The translations under genes and the position numbers were made by a program. DNA of 64,000 nucleotides from Amycolatopsis alba DSM 44262 (GTDB taxonomy: Bacteria; Actinomycetota; Actinomycetes; Mycobacteriales; Pseudonocardiaceae), in assembly GCF_000384215.1 (NCBI RefSeq), contig NZ_KB913032.1, positions 3,179,665 to 3,243,664 of the forward strand, read 5' to 3'. The notes under the pieces were generated by a model, which made no database searches, was not told where the DNA came from, and worked only from the letters and a program-made list of their open reading frames with translations. Positions 27,095-34,855 of the stretch are shown one piece after another; the stretch's first letter is position 1, and every line of letters starts with the position of its first letter.

Positions 27095-28018
27095 GTGCAG
27101 GCGACACCGGACCCGTCGATCGTCCGGATCGACGGTCCGTGGACCCATCGCGACGTCTCGGCGAACGGCATCCGGCTGCACGTCGCCGAACTCGGCGACG
27201 GGCCGATGGTCCTGCTGCTGCACGGGTTCGCCGAGTTCTGGTGGACCTGGCACCACCAGCTGAGTGCGCTCGCCGACGCCGGTTTCCGCGCGGTCGCGGT
27301 GGATCTGCGCGGCTACGGCGACTCGGACAAACCCCCGCGTGGTTACGACGCCTGGACTCTCGCGGGCGACGTCGGCGGGCTGGTCAAGTCACTCGGCGCG
27401 CGCAAGGCGCACCTCGTCGGACATGCCTGGGGCGGCATGCTCGCGTGGACGGTCGGCGCACTGCACCCCAGGCTGGTCTCGTCGGTCACGGTGCTGGGCG
27501 GCGCGCATCCACTGGCGTTGCGCCGGGCCGTCCGGCGGCCGGGGCAGCTGCGCGCTTCGGGGCATCTGTTCCGCTTCCAGGTGCCGATGGCGCCGGAAAA
27601 ATGGCTGGTCAAGAACGACGCGCTCGCCGTCGAGGAGCTGTTCCGGGACTGGTCAGGTCCACAATGGACGGACACTTCGGACTTCGACGAGACCGTGCGG
27701 GCGTTCCGGCAGGCGATGCTCGTGCCGGGAGTGCCGCACAGCGCGCTCGAGTACTACCGATGGGCGTTCCGCGCGCAGTTCCGAGGCGAAGGCCGCCGGT
27801 TCAGCGAAGCGCTGCGAGGCCGCTTCGCTCCACAGGTGCTGCAACTGCACGGTGAGGAAGATCGATGCGTCCTGCCCGAGACCGCGGCGGCGTCGCGTCG
27901 CTGGGCCCCGGACGCGCGTCTTGAGCGCTGGCCCGGCATCGGGCACTTCCCGCATCTGGAGGCCCCGGAGCGCACTTCGGCCGCCCTGGTGGAGTTCTTC
28001 CGTATCCTGGGGGCATGA
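27095..28018 (+). CDS. ephE: EphE-like alpha/beta hydrolase lacking the usual nucleophile
   Basis: 307 residues. GTG 27095 gives a start ending in PDPSIVRIDGPW, which agrees with my memory of M. tuberculosis EphE. LLLHGFAEFWWTWHHQLSAL and DLRGYGDSDKPPRGYD are epoxide-hydrolase-like, and GIGHFPHLEAPE supplies the histidine. The nucleophile elbow reads LVGHAWGGM, with Ala where Asp or Ser should be, so classical hydrolysis is doubtful. It lies 11 bases after the holin-like gene and overlaps the DUF1992 gene by 4 bases. Confidence 0.8.
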   Translation: MQATPDPSIVRIDGPWTHRDVSANGIRLHVAELGDGPMVLLLHGFAEFWWTWHHQLSALADAGFRAVAVDLRGYGDSDKPPRGYDAWTLAGDVGGLVKSLGARKAHLVGHAWGGMLAWTVGALHPRLVSSVTVLGGAHPLALRRAVRRPGQLRASGHLFRFQVPMAPEKWLVKNDALAVEELFRDWSGPQWTDTSDFDETVRAFRQAMLVPGVPHSALEYYRWAFRAQFRGEGRRFSEALRGRFAPQVLQLHGEEDRCVLPETAAASRRWAPDARLERWPGIGHFPHLEAPERTSAALVEFFRILGA

Positions 28019-28422
28019 CCGAGCGCAAACCGACGGGCGTGTCGTTCGAGTCCTGGGTGGATCGGCAGATCAGCGCCGCGGAGGCGAAGGGCGAGTTCGA
28101 CGACCTTCCCGGCGCGGGGAAGCCGCTGCCGAAGACGGACGGCAAGGACACGGCCCTGGCCTGGGTGGTGAACAAGGTCCGCACGGAGGGACACGACGTT
28201 TCGGCTCTCCTGCCGCCTTCGCTGGCGATCGCGAAGGAACTCGACGACCTGCCGGACACGCTCGCGCGTGTGCGCCGGGAGGCACGGGTGAGGGAGATCG
28301 TCGAGGACCTGAACGAACGGATCCGCGAGGAGCACCGGCGTCCCACGGGCGGTCCGGTGCTGCGGGCCCGCCCGCTGGACGTCGAGGAGACCGTCGCCTC
28401 TTGGCGCGAAGCCGCTAGTTAG
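28015..28422 (+). CDS. DUF1992 (DnaJ-C28-like) protein
   Basis: 135 residues. FESWVDRQISAAEAKGEFDD, then LPGAGKPLP, is the signature of DUF1992, the conserved domain of DNAJC28. No J-domain is present. Highly charged and helical; function unknown. ATGA overlap with ephE implies co-translation. The 3' end overlaps the convergent marP by 8 bases. Confidence 0.85.
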   Translation: MTERKPTGVSFESWVDRQISAAEAKGEFDDLPGAGKPLPKTDGKDTALAWVVNKVRTEGHDVSALLPPSLAIAKELDDLPDTLARVRREARVREIVEDLNERIREEHRRPTGGPVLRARPLDVEETVASWREAAS

Positions 28423-29599
28423 CGCAGGGACCGGTCGAAGTGTTCGCGCTCAGCGCCGGAGCCGTCTCCACCACCGGCCGCACCTGTTCGGACGTCAGCG
28501 TGAAGCCGGTCTCCGGATCCTCCACGGCCGCGCCGAAGACGACCCCGATGACCTCGCCGTCCGGGTTGATCATCGGCCCGCCCGAGTTACCGCTGCGGAC
28601 CTGCCCGCGCACGGTGAACACGTCGCGCTGCACGGTGTTGGACTCGTAGATGTCCGGTCCGCGCAGGTTGATCCGGCCGCGCACTCTGGCGGGCGACGCG
28701 GTGTACGGACCGTCGAGCGGGTAGCCGAGCACGATCGCGTTGTCGCCCGCCCGCGCGACCCGCGGCGTGAACGGCAGCACCGGCGCCTGCAGCCTCGGCA
28801 CCGCGAGCACGGCGACGTCGGCCTCGGGGTCGAAGTAGACGACCCTGGCCGGGAACTTGCCCGAGGTCGACTCGATGGCGACCTCGTCGGTACCGGCGAC
28901 GACGTGCGCGTTCGTCATCACGCGCTGCGGCGCGATGACGAATCCGCTGCCCTCCAGCGCCCGCGAGCACGAAGTCGCGTTGCCGCGGATCTTCACGACA
29001 CTGCCGTGCACCTGTTTGACGATCGCGCTCGCCTGCAGCGCGGTGTCCGGCGGGCTGGTGTCCGGGACGTTCGGCTTCTGGAACGGGTCCACAATGGACG
29101 GGAAGCCCGACGCGTCCAGCAGTTTGCGCAGTTCGCTCGGGAAACCCTGCGCCGCTTCCGGCATGACGTCGTTGACGCCGCCGAGCACGACCGAGCTGTT
29201 GATCGACTTCGCCAGCCCCGGCACTCCCGAGACGGCCGTGAGCGGCGTCGCGATCAGCCACGCGACCACGAACACGACGGCGGCCTGCACCACCGCGCCG
29301 AGGGTCTTGTCGACCCCGGAAAGCTTGTCCGGGTTGATCTTCTGCCGAAGTCTCCGGCCTGCCCAGACGCCGAGGGTCTCGCCGAGCGCGACCAGGAACA
29401 CCACGGTCGCCACCGCGAAGGCGACCTTCGCCGCTGGATGCTCGAAGAGTTCGACGACCAGCGGCGCGATCTTGATCCCCGCCAGGGCACCCAGCACCAC
29501 CCCGACCAGCGAAGGCAGCGCGATGATCACCCCCTGGAACGCCCCGGACACGCCCGCCAGCAACGCGAGCAGGATCACCAGTACGTCAACCCAGTTCAC
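28415..29599 (-). CDS. marP: MarP-type membrane serine protease
   Basis: 394 residues. Residues 1-165 hold four membrane segments of CvpA type; the rest is a periplasmic chymotrypsin-like protease with His in MTNAHVVAGTD, Asp in DPEADVAVLAV and Ser in GNSGGPMINPDG. A cysteine near SCSRALEGSG and one in the terminal GPCAN could form the stabilising disulfide known from MarP (Rv3671c), which is needed for acid resistance and activates the RipA hydrolase in mycobacteria. Confidence 0.93.
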   Translation of the reverse strand: MNWVDVLVILLALLAGVSGAFQGVIIALPSLVGVVLGALAGIKIAPLVVELFEHPAAKVAFAVATVVFLVALGETLGVWAGRRLRQKINPDKLSGVDKTLGAVVQAAVVFVVAWLIATPLTAVSGVPGLAKSINSSVVLGGVNDVMPEAAQGFPSELRKLLDASGFPSIVDPFQKPNVPDTSPPDTALQASAIVKQVHGSVVKIRGNATSCSRALEGSGFVIAPQRVMTNAHVVAGTDEVAIESTSGKFPARVVYFDPEADVAVLAVPRLQAPVLPFTPRVARAGDNAIVLGYPLDGPYTASPARVRGRINLRGPDIYESNTVQRDVFTVRGQVRSGNSGGPMINPDGEVIGVVFGAAVEDPETGFTLTSEQVRPVVETAPALSANTSTGPCAN

Positions 29600-29605
29600 C
29601 GGCGC

Positions 29606-30313
29606 CTACTCCTTCTCCGGCACTTGCCGCCCGTCGACCCGCGCCTGATGTTCGGCCAACGCTACGTCAAGCTCCCGGACATCGCCGTGGTCCCAGTCCC
29701 GTTCCCAGCCGCCGAGCGACAACGTCATCGCCAGCAGGCCGCCCGTGAAACCCCAGACGAACATCCCGCCGACGTCGAACGCCGGTCCCTTCCAGCCGAA
29801 ACCCTTGCGCACGACCTGGAACCGGTTGGCCGGGTCGGCCAGTTCGGCGATCGGCACCCTGGCCACCGCCGCCGTCTCGCCGGGGTCGACGGCGTGCACC
29901 GGGGACGGCGTCCGCCAGTGGGCGAGCACGGGCGTCACGGCGAATCCGGACACCGGCACGAACAGTTCGGGGAAGACGGCCACCGGCTGCACACCGGAAG
30001 GCACGAGGCCGGTCTCCTCCTCCGCCTCGCGCAACGCGGTCCCGACCGGCCCGCCGTCACCCGGCTCGGCGCCGCCGCCGGGGAAGGCGACCTGGCCCGC
30101 GTGCGCGCCGAGGGTGTCGGCACGGCGCTGGAGCAGGACGTCCGGCCCCTGCGGGCCCTCGCCGAAAAGCATCAGGACGGCCGCGGGCCGGTAGCTCGCG
30201 TCGGCGGGCACGCTGAACCGGCTGAAGGTGTCCGCGCCGACGTCGCCACTGATCTTGACCAGCGGCTGCAGCCAGGCGGGCACGTCCTCCGGGTCCACGA
30301 GAGGGCCGGTCAT
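29606..30313 (-). CDS. NUDIX hydrolase, CoA-diphosphatase type (Rv3672c position)
   Basis: 235 residues. The Nudix box is GGGAEPGDGGPVGTALREAE followed by EETGLV (about residues 77-102), with LLQRRADTLGAHAGQVAFPG before it, the arrangement of CoA pyrophosphatases. Cleaves CoA or other nucleoside diphosphate derivatives. The stop-start overlap with the thioredoxin-like gene and a 6-base gap to marP indicate one operon running nth, thioredoxin-like, nudix, marP. Confidence 0.88.
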   Translation of the reverse strand: MTGPLVDPEDVPAWLQPLVKISGDVGADTFSRFSVPADASYRPAAVLMLFGEGPQGPDVLLQRRADTLGAHAGQVAFPGGGAEPGDGGPVGTALREAEEETGLVPSGVQPVAVFPELFVPVSGFAVTPVLAHWRTPSPVHAVDPGETAAVARVPIAELADPANRFQVVRKGFGWKGPAFDVGGMFVWGFTGGLLAMTLSLGGWERDWDHGDVRELDVALAEHQARVDGRQVPEKE

Positions 30314-30906
30314 GGTGTCCCTTCCACAGCGGCGCGCACCTGGTCAGTGTTCAGGAAAACGCGTGGGTTCTCGATGAGCCGGACCTCGCCCGCCGCCGTG
30401 ACCAGGTACGTCGCCGGAAGAGAGGAAGGGACCTTTAGTGCCGTCCTCGCGGGCCCTGACTGACCGTCACCGTCGAACACGGACGGCAGCCGCACCCCGA
30501 GTTCGGCCAGCATCGCCAGACCGTCGGCCCCGGAGCTCGCGACCTGGACGAGGAGCACCCGAGCGGCCCCCGGCTGCGCGGCGTACTCCTGGAGCAGCGG
30601 CAGCTCGGCGCGGCACGGCTGGCACCACGACGCCCAGAGGTTGACCACCACGGGGCCGCCCGAGAGCACTTTGGCGAGGTCGACCCTGGAGCCGTCGCCG
30701 AGGCATTCGACGTCGACCCCGCGCAGCTTCGCCACCTCGCCAGGCCCAGGCGGCGGGCACGCGGCGAGCCCGGCCTTCGCGCGGGCGGCGGTCAGGTCAC
30801 CGGAGGTCTTCGCCGGCCCTTGACCGTCACGGGTCGTGAGCAACGCGACAATCAAGGCCACCACCAGCACGGCGGCGCCGAGGGCGATCTTGGTGACTCT
30901 CGTCAC
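30310..30906 (-). CDS. Membrane-anchored TlpA-type thioredoxin-like protein (Rv3673c position)
   Basis: 198 residues. One N-terminal membrane helix ([15 protein letters not shown]), then an extracytoplasmic thioredoxin fold with [15 protein letters not shown]. Cys pairs at about 45 and 63 may form a further disulfide. GTG 30906 overlaps the nth stop (GTGA). Likely reduces or oxidises disulfides outside the membrane, perhaps in MarP. The region encoding LKVPSS carries a copy of an intergenic repeat (30418-30442). Confidence 0.85.
   Translation of the reverse strand: MTRVTKIALGAAVLVVALIVALLTTRDGQGPAKTSGDLTAARAKAGLAACPPPGPGEVAKLRGVDVECLGDGSRVDLAKVLSGGPVVVNLWASWCQPCRAELPLLQEYAAQPGAARVLLVQVASSGADGLAMLAELGVRLPSVFDGDGQSGPARTALKVPSSLPATYLVTAAGEVRLIENPRVFLNTDQVRAAVEGTP
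30418..30442. repeat. Copy of an intergenic hairpin arm inside a coding sequence
   Basis: 25 bases match the left arm of the hairpin at 5702-5726 at 22 positions (shared core AAGGGACCTTT). Here it lies inside the thioredoxin-like gene in frame. Confidence 0.6.
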
Positions 30907-31667
30907 CGGCGGGCCGCCAGCTCGAGGATGTGATCGCGTTCTTCGCCCTTGACCAGCTTCGCGGCCTCCTCGAAGCCCGTCGGGCCGGTTCCGTACGAGG
31001 GGCACATCCTGGCCAGCGGACAGGCGCCACAGGCGGGTTTACGGGCGTGGCAGACGCGGCGGCCGTGGAAGATCGTCCGATGCGAGAGGAGCGTCCACTC
31101 CTTGCGCGGGATGAGCTCGCCGACTACCTGCTCGACCTTGACCGGGTCCTCCTCCTCGGTCCAGCCCCAGCGGCGGACCAGGCGGCCGAAGTGGGTGTCG
31201 ACGGTGATCCCCGGAACCCCGAAGGCGTCACCGAGCACGACGTTGGCCGTCTTGCGGCCGACACCGGGCAGCGTGACGAGGTCCTTCAGCTTTCCGGGCA
31301 CTTCGCCGTCGTAGCGCTCCACCAGCGCGGCGCCCAGGCCCAGTACCGAGTTCGCCTTGGCGCGGAAGAAACCCGTCGGCCGGAGGTACTCCTCGAGTTC
31401 GGCGCGGTCGGCGCCGGCGTAGTCGGCGGCGCTCCGGTAGCGCGCGAAGAGCGCGGGGGTGACCTGATTCACGCGGACGTCGGTGGTCTGCGCCGAAAGC
31501 ACGACCGCGACCAGCAATTCGAGCGGGTTGGTGAAGTCAAGCTCACAGTGGGCGTCCGGGAACTCGTCGTCGAGGCAACGCTTCATCCGCCTGGCGCGTC
31601 TCACCAATGCGAGCCGGCTTTCACCCGCACCCCCCGCGCGGGGGGCATTGGTGAGGGCAGGAGGCAC
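30903..31667 (-). CDS. nth: Endonuclease III
   Basis: 254 residues. DNA glycosylase/AP-lyase of base excision repair. Helix-hairpin-helix [12 protein letters not shown] with the catalytic lysine, aspartate in [12 protein letters not shown], and the 4Fe-4S motif C-x6-C-x2-C-x5-C ([17 protein letters not shown]) near the C-terminus. GTG 31667 lies 6 bases after a TAGGCT -10 element, so probably leaderless. First gene of the operon leading to marP. Confidence 0.95.
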   Translation of the reverse strand: MPPALTNAPRAGGAGESRLALVRRARRMKRCLDDEFPDAHCELDFTNPLELLVAVVLSAQTTDVRVNQVTPALFARYRSAADYAGADRAELEEYLRPTGFFRAKANSVLGLGAALVERYDGEVPGKLKDLVTLPGVGRKTANVVLGDAFGVPGITVDTHFGRLVRRWGWTEEEDPVKVEQVVGELIPRKEWTLLSHRTIFHGRRVCHARKPACGACPLARMCPSYGTGPTGFEEAAKLVKGEERDHILELAARR

Positions 31668-31673
31668 CCCGAT

Positions 31674-31679
31674 AGCCTA
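31674..31679 (-). promoter_or_regulatory. -10 element TAGGCT for leaderless nth operon
   Basis: TAGGCT on the minus strand ends 6 bases before the nth GTG start. Confidence 0.45.
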
Positions 31680-31823
31680 CGGGCGCCATCGGACGAGCCA
31701 GTGGGAGCACCCGCCGGTCGTCGTCCGACACGCCAGAGCACCACCTCGGCGCTTCGATCGAGGACGCCATGAGCGAGGATCTGGAGTAATGCACAAACTT
31801 TCGGAATTCCCAGGGCAGGGCTC

Positions 31824-32075
31824 ATGACAGTCTGGTTCGTCATCCTCGTCCCCTTGGTGATCATGTTCTTCGCGCTGTTCATGGAACGCGTGGAGACCAG
31901 GCTCAAGCACGTCGCGGTGCAGGAGAACGAAGTCGAGGAGTTCCTCGAGCAGGCGCAGCCCAACGAGGTCAGGGCCCTTTACGGGCACGGCATCGGGCGC
32001 GCGCTCGAGCTGTTCCGGCTGCGCAGGCTGGGCGGGAAGGCGGCCAGGCTTCGCGCGCGGCGCGTGCGGAGTTAG
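31824..32075 (+). CDS. Small single-pass membrane protein (Rv3675 position)
   Basis: 83 residues. One membrane helix (FVILVPLVIMFFALFM) at residues 5-20, then a charged cytoplasmic segment (MERVETRLKHVAVQ) and an Arg-rich tail. Lies between nth and crp as Rv3675 does in M. tuberculosis. Function unknown; the position suggests a conserved link to the crp locus. Confidence 0.75.
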   Translation: MTVWFVILVPLVIMFFALFMERVETRLKHVAVQENEVEEFLEQAQPNEVRALYGHGIGRALELFRLRRLGGKAARLRARRVRS

Positions 32076-32152
32076 GCTCCACGTTCGAGCGAGATCGTTC
32101 ACGGCCCGCGCGCGCCTGCGGCGTGCCGACGAGCGAACTCGCCCGCACGACC

Positions 32153-32234
32153 TAGACTGACGCGAAAAGTGATCGACGACACGATCCTCGACCGATGAGG
32201 ATCGACGTCGTATCTCGATGAGGAGGCACCCGAG
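32153..32234 (+). promoter_or_regulatory. crp promoter and 5' leader with possible CRP half-sites and hairpin
   Basis: A TAGACT element near 32153 predicts a start near 32165 and a 70-base leader. It holds GTGA-N6-ACAC (about 32169-32182), a weak CRP-like site that could serve autoregulation. A perfect hairpin GATCCTC-N7-GAGGATC (32183-32203) is flanked by ACGAC/GTCGT. GAGGAGG-type ribosome site before GTG 32235. Confidence 0.4.
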
Positions 32235-32909
32235 GTGGACGAAACCCTGGCCCGAGCGGGCATTTTCCAGGGTGTTGAGCCGGCAGCCGCCGAGGCGCTG
32301 GCACAGACCTTGGAATCCGTGGAGTTCCCTCGCGGGCATGTCATCTTCAACGAGGGCGAACCCGGCGACAAGCTTTACATCATCCAGTCCGGCAAGGTGA
32401 AGATCGGCCGCAAGTCACCCGACGGCCGCGAGAACCTGCTCGGCATCTTCGGACCGTCCGACATGTTCGGCGAACTGTCTATTTTCGACCCCGGCCCGCG
32501 GACGTCCAGCGCGACGACCGTGACCGAGGTCCGCGCGGTGACGATGGACCGCCCGGCGCTGCGGCAGTGGATCTCCACCCGCCCGGAGATCGCCGAGCAG
32601 TTACTGCGCGTGGTCGCCCGCAGGCTGCGCCGGACGAACAACATGGTCGCCGAGCTGATCTTCACCGACGTCCCCGGACGGGTGGCGCGCGCGCTGCTGC
32701 AGCTCGCGCAGCGTTTCGGCAGCCAGGAAGCCGGCCTGCTGCGGGTCACGCACGACCTGACGCAGGAAGAGATCGCCCAGTACGTCGGCGCTTCGCGCGA
32801 GACCGTGAACAAGGCTCTCGCCGACTTCGCGCACCGTGGCTGGCTGCGGCTCGAGGGCAAGAGCGTCCTGATCCTGGACCCGGAGCGCCTGGCCCGCCGC
32901 GCCCGCTAG
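32235..32909 (+). CDS. crp: Crp/Fnr-family cAMP receptor protein (Rv3676 orthologue)
   Basis: 224 residues. N-terminal cyclic-nucleotide domain ([34 protein letters not shown], the phosphate cassette) and C-terminal helix-turn-helix ([20 protein letters not shown]). As I recall the M. tuberculosis CRP sequence, identity is very high over its whole length. Global cAMP-dependent regulator. GTG start after GAGG. A strong hairpin follows the stop. Confidence 0.97.
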   Translation: MDETLARAGIFQGVEPAAAEALAQTLESVEFPRGHVIFNEGEPGDKLYIIQSGKVKIGRKSPDGRENLLGIFGPSDMFGELSIFDPGPRTSSATTVTEVRAVTMDRPALRQWISTRPEIAEQLLRVVARRLRRTNNMVAELIFTDVPGRVARALLQLAQRFGSQEAGLLRVTHDLTQEEIAQYVGASRETVNKALADFAHRGWLRLEGKSVLILDPERLARRAR

Positions 32910-32928
32910 GTCACCAAGCCGAACTGCC

Positions 32929-32961
32929 AACTGCCGCAAGTAGCCCCTACTTGCGGCAGTT
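32929..32961 (+). terminator. crp terminator hairpin
   Basis: 15-bp perfect arms (32929-32943, 32947-32961) with a 3-base loop. The sequence just after it (AGTTGCGCGTTCAAGCACCG) resembles that at 38117-38137, so it belongs to a dispersed element. Confidence 0.75.
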
Positions 32962-33118
32962 GCGCGTTCAAGCACCGTCCCCAGATACGAAAACGCGCCC
33001 GGCAAGGTGACCGAACGCGCCCGCCCTAGAAGGTGACCGGCGGACCGTCTCCCCGGAAGCGCGCCAGCGCGACGGGGAGACTTCACCCCGCGCGCCCTCT
33101 TTCGGGCCGAAGGCCCAC

Positions 33119-33196
33119 GGAAACATTTTGTAGGGCGCCCTTCACGCTGACGGAAGCATTTCGCATGGCTGCGCCCTGCGAAATGTTTCCGTCAGC
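33119..33196. repeat. Nested repeat able to form two mutually exclusive hairpins
   Basis: 33119-33138 pairs with 33171-33190 (18 of 20), and 33146-33165 pairs with 33177-33196 (19 of 20). The right-hand arms share 33177-33190, so only one stem can form. The two left arms are imperfect copies (GGAARCATTTYG). Confidence 0.65.
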
Positions 33197-33199
33197 GCG

Positions 33200-33330
33200 C
33201 GGGCAGCAGAAGAGCCGGGCGCCACCCCCGACGTGGCGCACCGGCTCTTCGCTGTGCGCGGACCATCCCCCGACGATCCGCGCTCCCCGCCCTCCGGAAC
33301 AAGGCCCCGACCCGTACGCCGGAGGGAGCT
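33200..33330 (+). ncRNA. 6C-like structured RNA downstream of crp
   Basis: Two consecutive stems expose C-rich loops sharing CCCCCGACG. Stem 1 is at 33209-33250 (AGAGCCGG and GCGCCA arms, one bulge); stem 2 is GCGCGGA/TCCGCGC at 33256-33283. A third stem, CCCTCCGG/CCGGAGGG (33290-33326), could end the RNA. Paired hairpins with C-run loops define the actinobacterial 6C RNA (B11 in mycobacteria), which from memory lies not far from acs and crp in other genomes. C-runs are five, not six. Ends and promoter not fixed. Confidence 0.5.
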
Positions 33331-33534
33331 GGAGACTGTGTGTTTGTCGTACAACCATCCACGGCCGTCGGCCGTGGATTCAAGTTCTTTCACTCTCAAG
33401 GACGCCATCTGCGTCGATTTGTTGCCCCGAACGACTCAAAATCGACTGACTGTTACCCGATCGTGACGAACCTGCGTGCTTCCGGGCCCGTACTACCCGA
33501 AAGCGGGGGGTGACAAACCTTACCGGGACAGATC

Positions 33535-33572
33535 TGGTACTCGCGTACCAAAGTGGTTCATACTGGTACGCG
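33535..33572. promoter_or_regulatory. Operator-like TGGTAC/GTACCA repeats at the MFS start
   Basis: TGGTAC (33535), GTACCA (33545) and TGGTAC (33564) alternate; CGCGTACCA (33542-33550) and TGGTACGCG (33564-33572) form a 9-bp inverted repeat spanning the CATACT -10 element (33559-33564). The arrangement would let a repressor block the promoter. Confidence 0.55.
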
Positions 33573-34846
33573 TGTCCCAGTCTGTGTCCGCTTCCGCCGA
33601 GAGTCACCGCACCTCCCTCGCCGACTACAAAGCCGCGCTGACCGCGCCCGGATCCCGCGGCGCGGTCGTCGCGTCCCTGCTCGCCCGCCTGCCGATCGCG
33701 ATGATCGGCATTTCCGCGCTGCTCTACGTCCAGCGCGAGACGGGCTCCTTCGCCTCGGCCGGACTGGTGTCGGCCGGGTCGCTGGTAGGCGTTTCGGTCG
33801 GCGCTGTCGTGCAAGGGCGGCTCATCGACCGCTTCGGGCCGACAAGGCCGCTGCTGACCACCACGGTGCTCTTCGCGCTGGCGATGACCGGGCTGGTGTT
33901 CGCGATCGAGGCGCACGCGCCGACGCTCGTGCTGGTCCCGCTCGCCTTCGGCACCGGCATCACGGAACCGATGGTCGGTTCGGCCTCGCGGGCGCTGTGG
34001 ACCCGTCTGCTGCCCGCCGGGCCGACGCGGAACGCCGCGTTCTCCTACGAGGCGATCAGCATGGAGGTCTTCTTCATCCTCGGCCCCGGTTTCGCCGGGC
34101 TGCTGATCGCCGCGCCGTGGGCGGGCACCGGCATCGTGGCCGGTGCGCTGACGATGATCGCGGGCGCGGTGCTGTTCGCGCTGAGCCCGACGGTGCGCGC
34201 CTGGGGACCGGCGCCGTCGTCGGGCGGCAAACTGCTCGGCGCGCTGGCCAGCCCTGGGATGCGCACGCTCGCGATCGCCGCGCTGGGCTTCGGTGCCGTG
34301 ATCGGCTTCGTCGAGGTCGCCGTCCCGGCGGCCGCCACCGAGGCGGGGAACACCTCCATCGGCGGGCTGCTGCTCTCGGCGTGGTCGGTCAGCTCGGTCG
34401 CGTTCGGGGTCGCGTACAGCCTGCGCCCGTGGCCGCGCCAGATGGGCCTGCGGCTGCCGGTGCTGCTGGCCGGGTTCGGCGCGCTGGTGGCGCTGCTCGC
34501 GCTGCCGGGTTCGCTCTGGGGCCTCGCGCTCGCCATGCTCGCCGCGGGCGCGCTCATAACGCCGCAGTCGACGACGCATTCGGCGGCCATCGAGATCGCC
34601 GCGCCGAAGGGCACGGCGGCCGAGGCGTTCGGCTGGGTGCTGACCGCGGTGACCCTCGGTCTCGCGTTCGGGCAGTCGATCAGCGGCTACCTCGTCGAGC
34701 ACGCGGGGCACGAAGCGGCGTTCCTCGCCGCCGGCGCCGTCGGGTTCGCGCTCGCCGCGGTGGTGTGGCTGCTGCGCGGCACCTTCCGCCCGAAGCCGTC
34801 CGGAGCCGTCACCGACGCCCCCGAACTTGTCGGTGCCTCCCGCTAG
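33572..34846 (+). CDS. MFS transporter
   Basis: 424 residues, 12 helices; RLIDRFGPTRPLL is the loop 2-3 motif. LLARLPIAMIGISALLYVQ at helix 1 resembles the transporter at 60071 (ARLPMTAMGVTMTLYVV), so these are paralogues of one subfamily, substrate unknown. GTG 33572 lies 7 bases after the -10 CATACT and is probably leaderless; the frame is open to 33476. The operator-like repeats point to a TetR/GntR-type repressor encoded elsewhere. Confidence 0.82.
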   Translation: MSQSVSASAESHRTSLADYKAALTAPGSRGAVVASLLARLPIAMIGISALLYVQRETGSFASAGLVSAGSLVGVSVGAVVQGRLIDRFGPTRPLLTTTVLFALAMTGLVFAIEAHAPTLVLVPLAFGTGITEPMVGSASRALWTRLLPAGPTRNAAFSYEAISMEVFFILGPGFAGLLIAAPWAGTGIVAGALTMIAGAVLFALSPTVRAWGPAPSSGGKLLGALASPGMRTLAIAALGFGAVIGFVEVAVPAAATEAGNTSIGGLLLSAWSVSSVAFGVAYSLRPWPRQMGLRLPVLLAGFGALVALLALPGSLWGLALAMLAAGALITPQSTTHSAAIEIAAPKGTAAEAFGWVLTAVTLGLAFGQSISGYLVEHAGHEAAFLAAGAVGFALAAVVWLLRGTFRPKPSGAVTDAPELVGASR

Positions 34847-34855
34847 CTTGCGGGC

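Noticed and set aside
33355..33380. CCACGGCC-GTC-GGCCGTGG stem as a tRNA or riboswitch stem
   Set aside because: An isolated 8-bp hairpin with no further tRNA arms; too little to name, probably a terminator stem.
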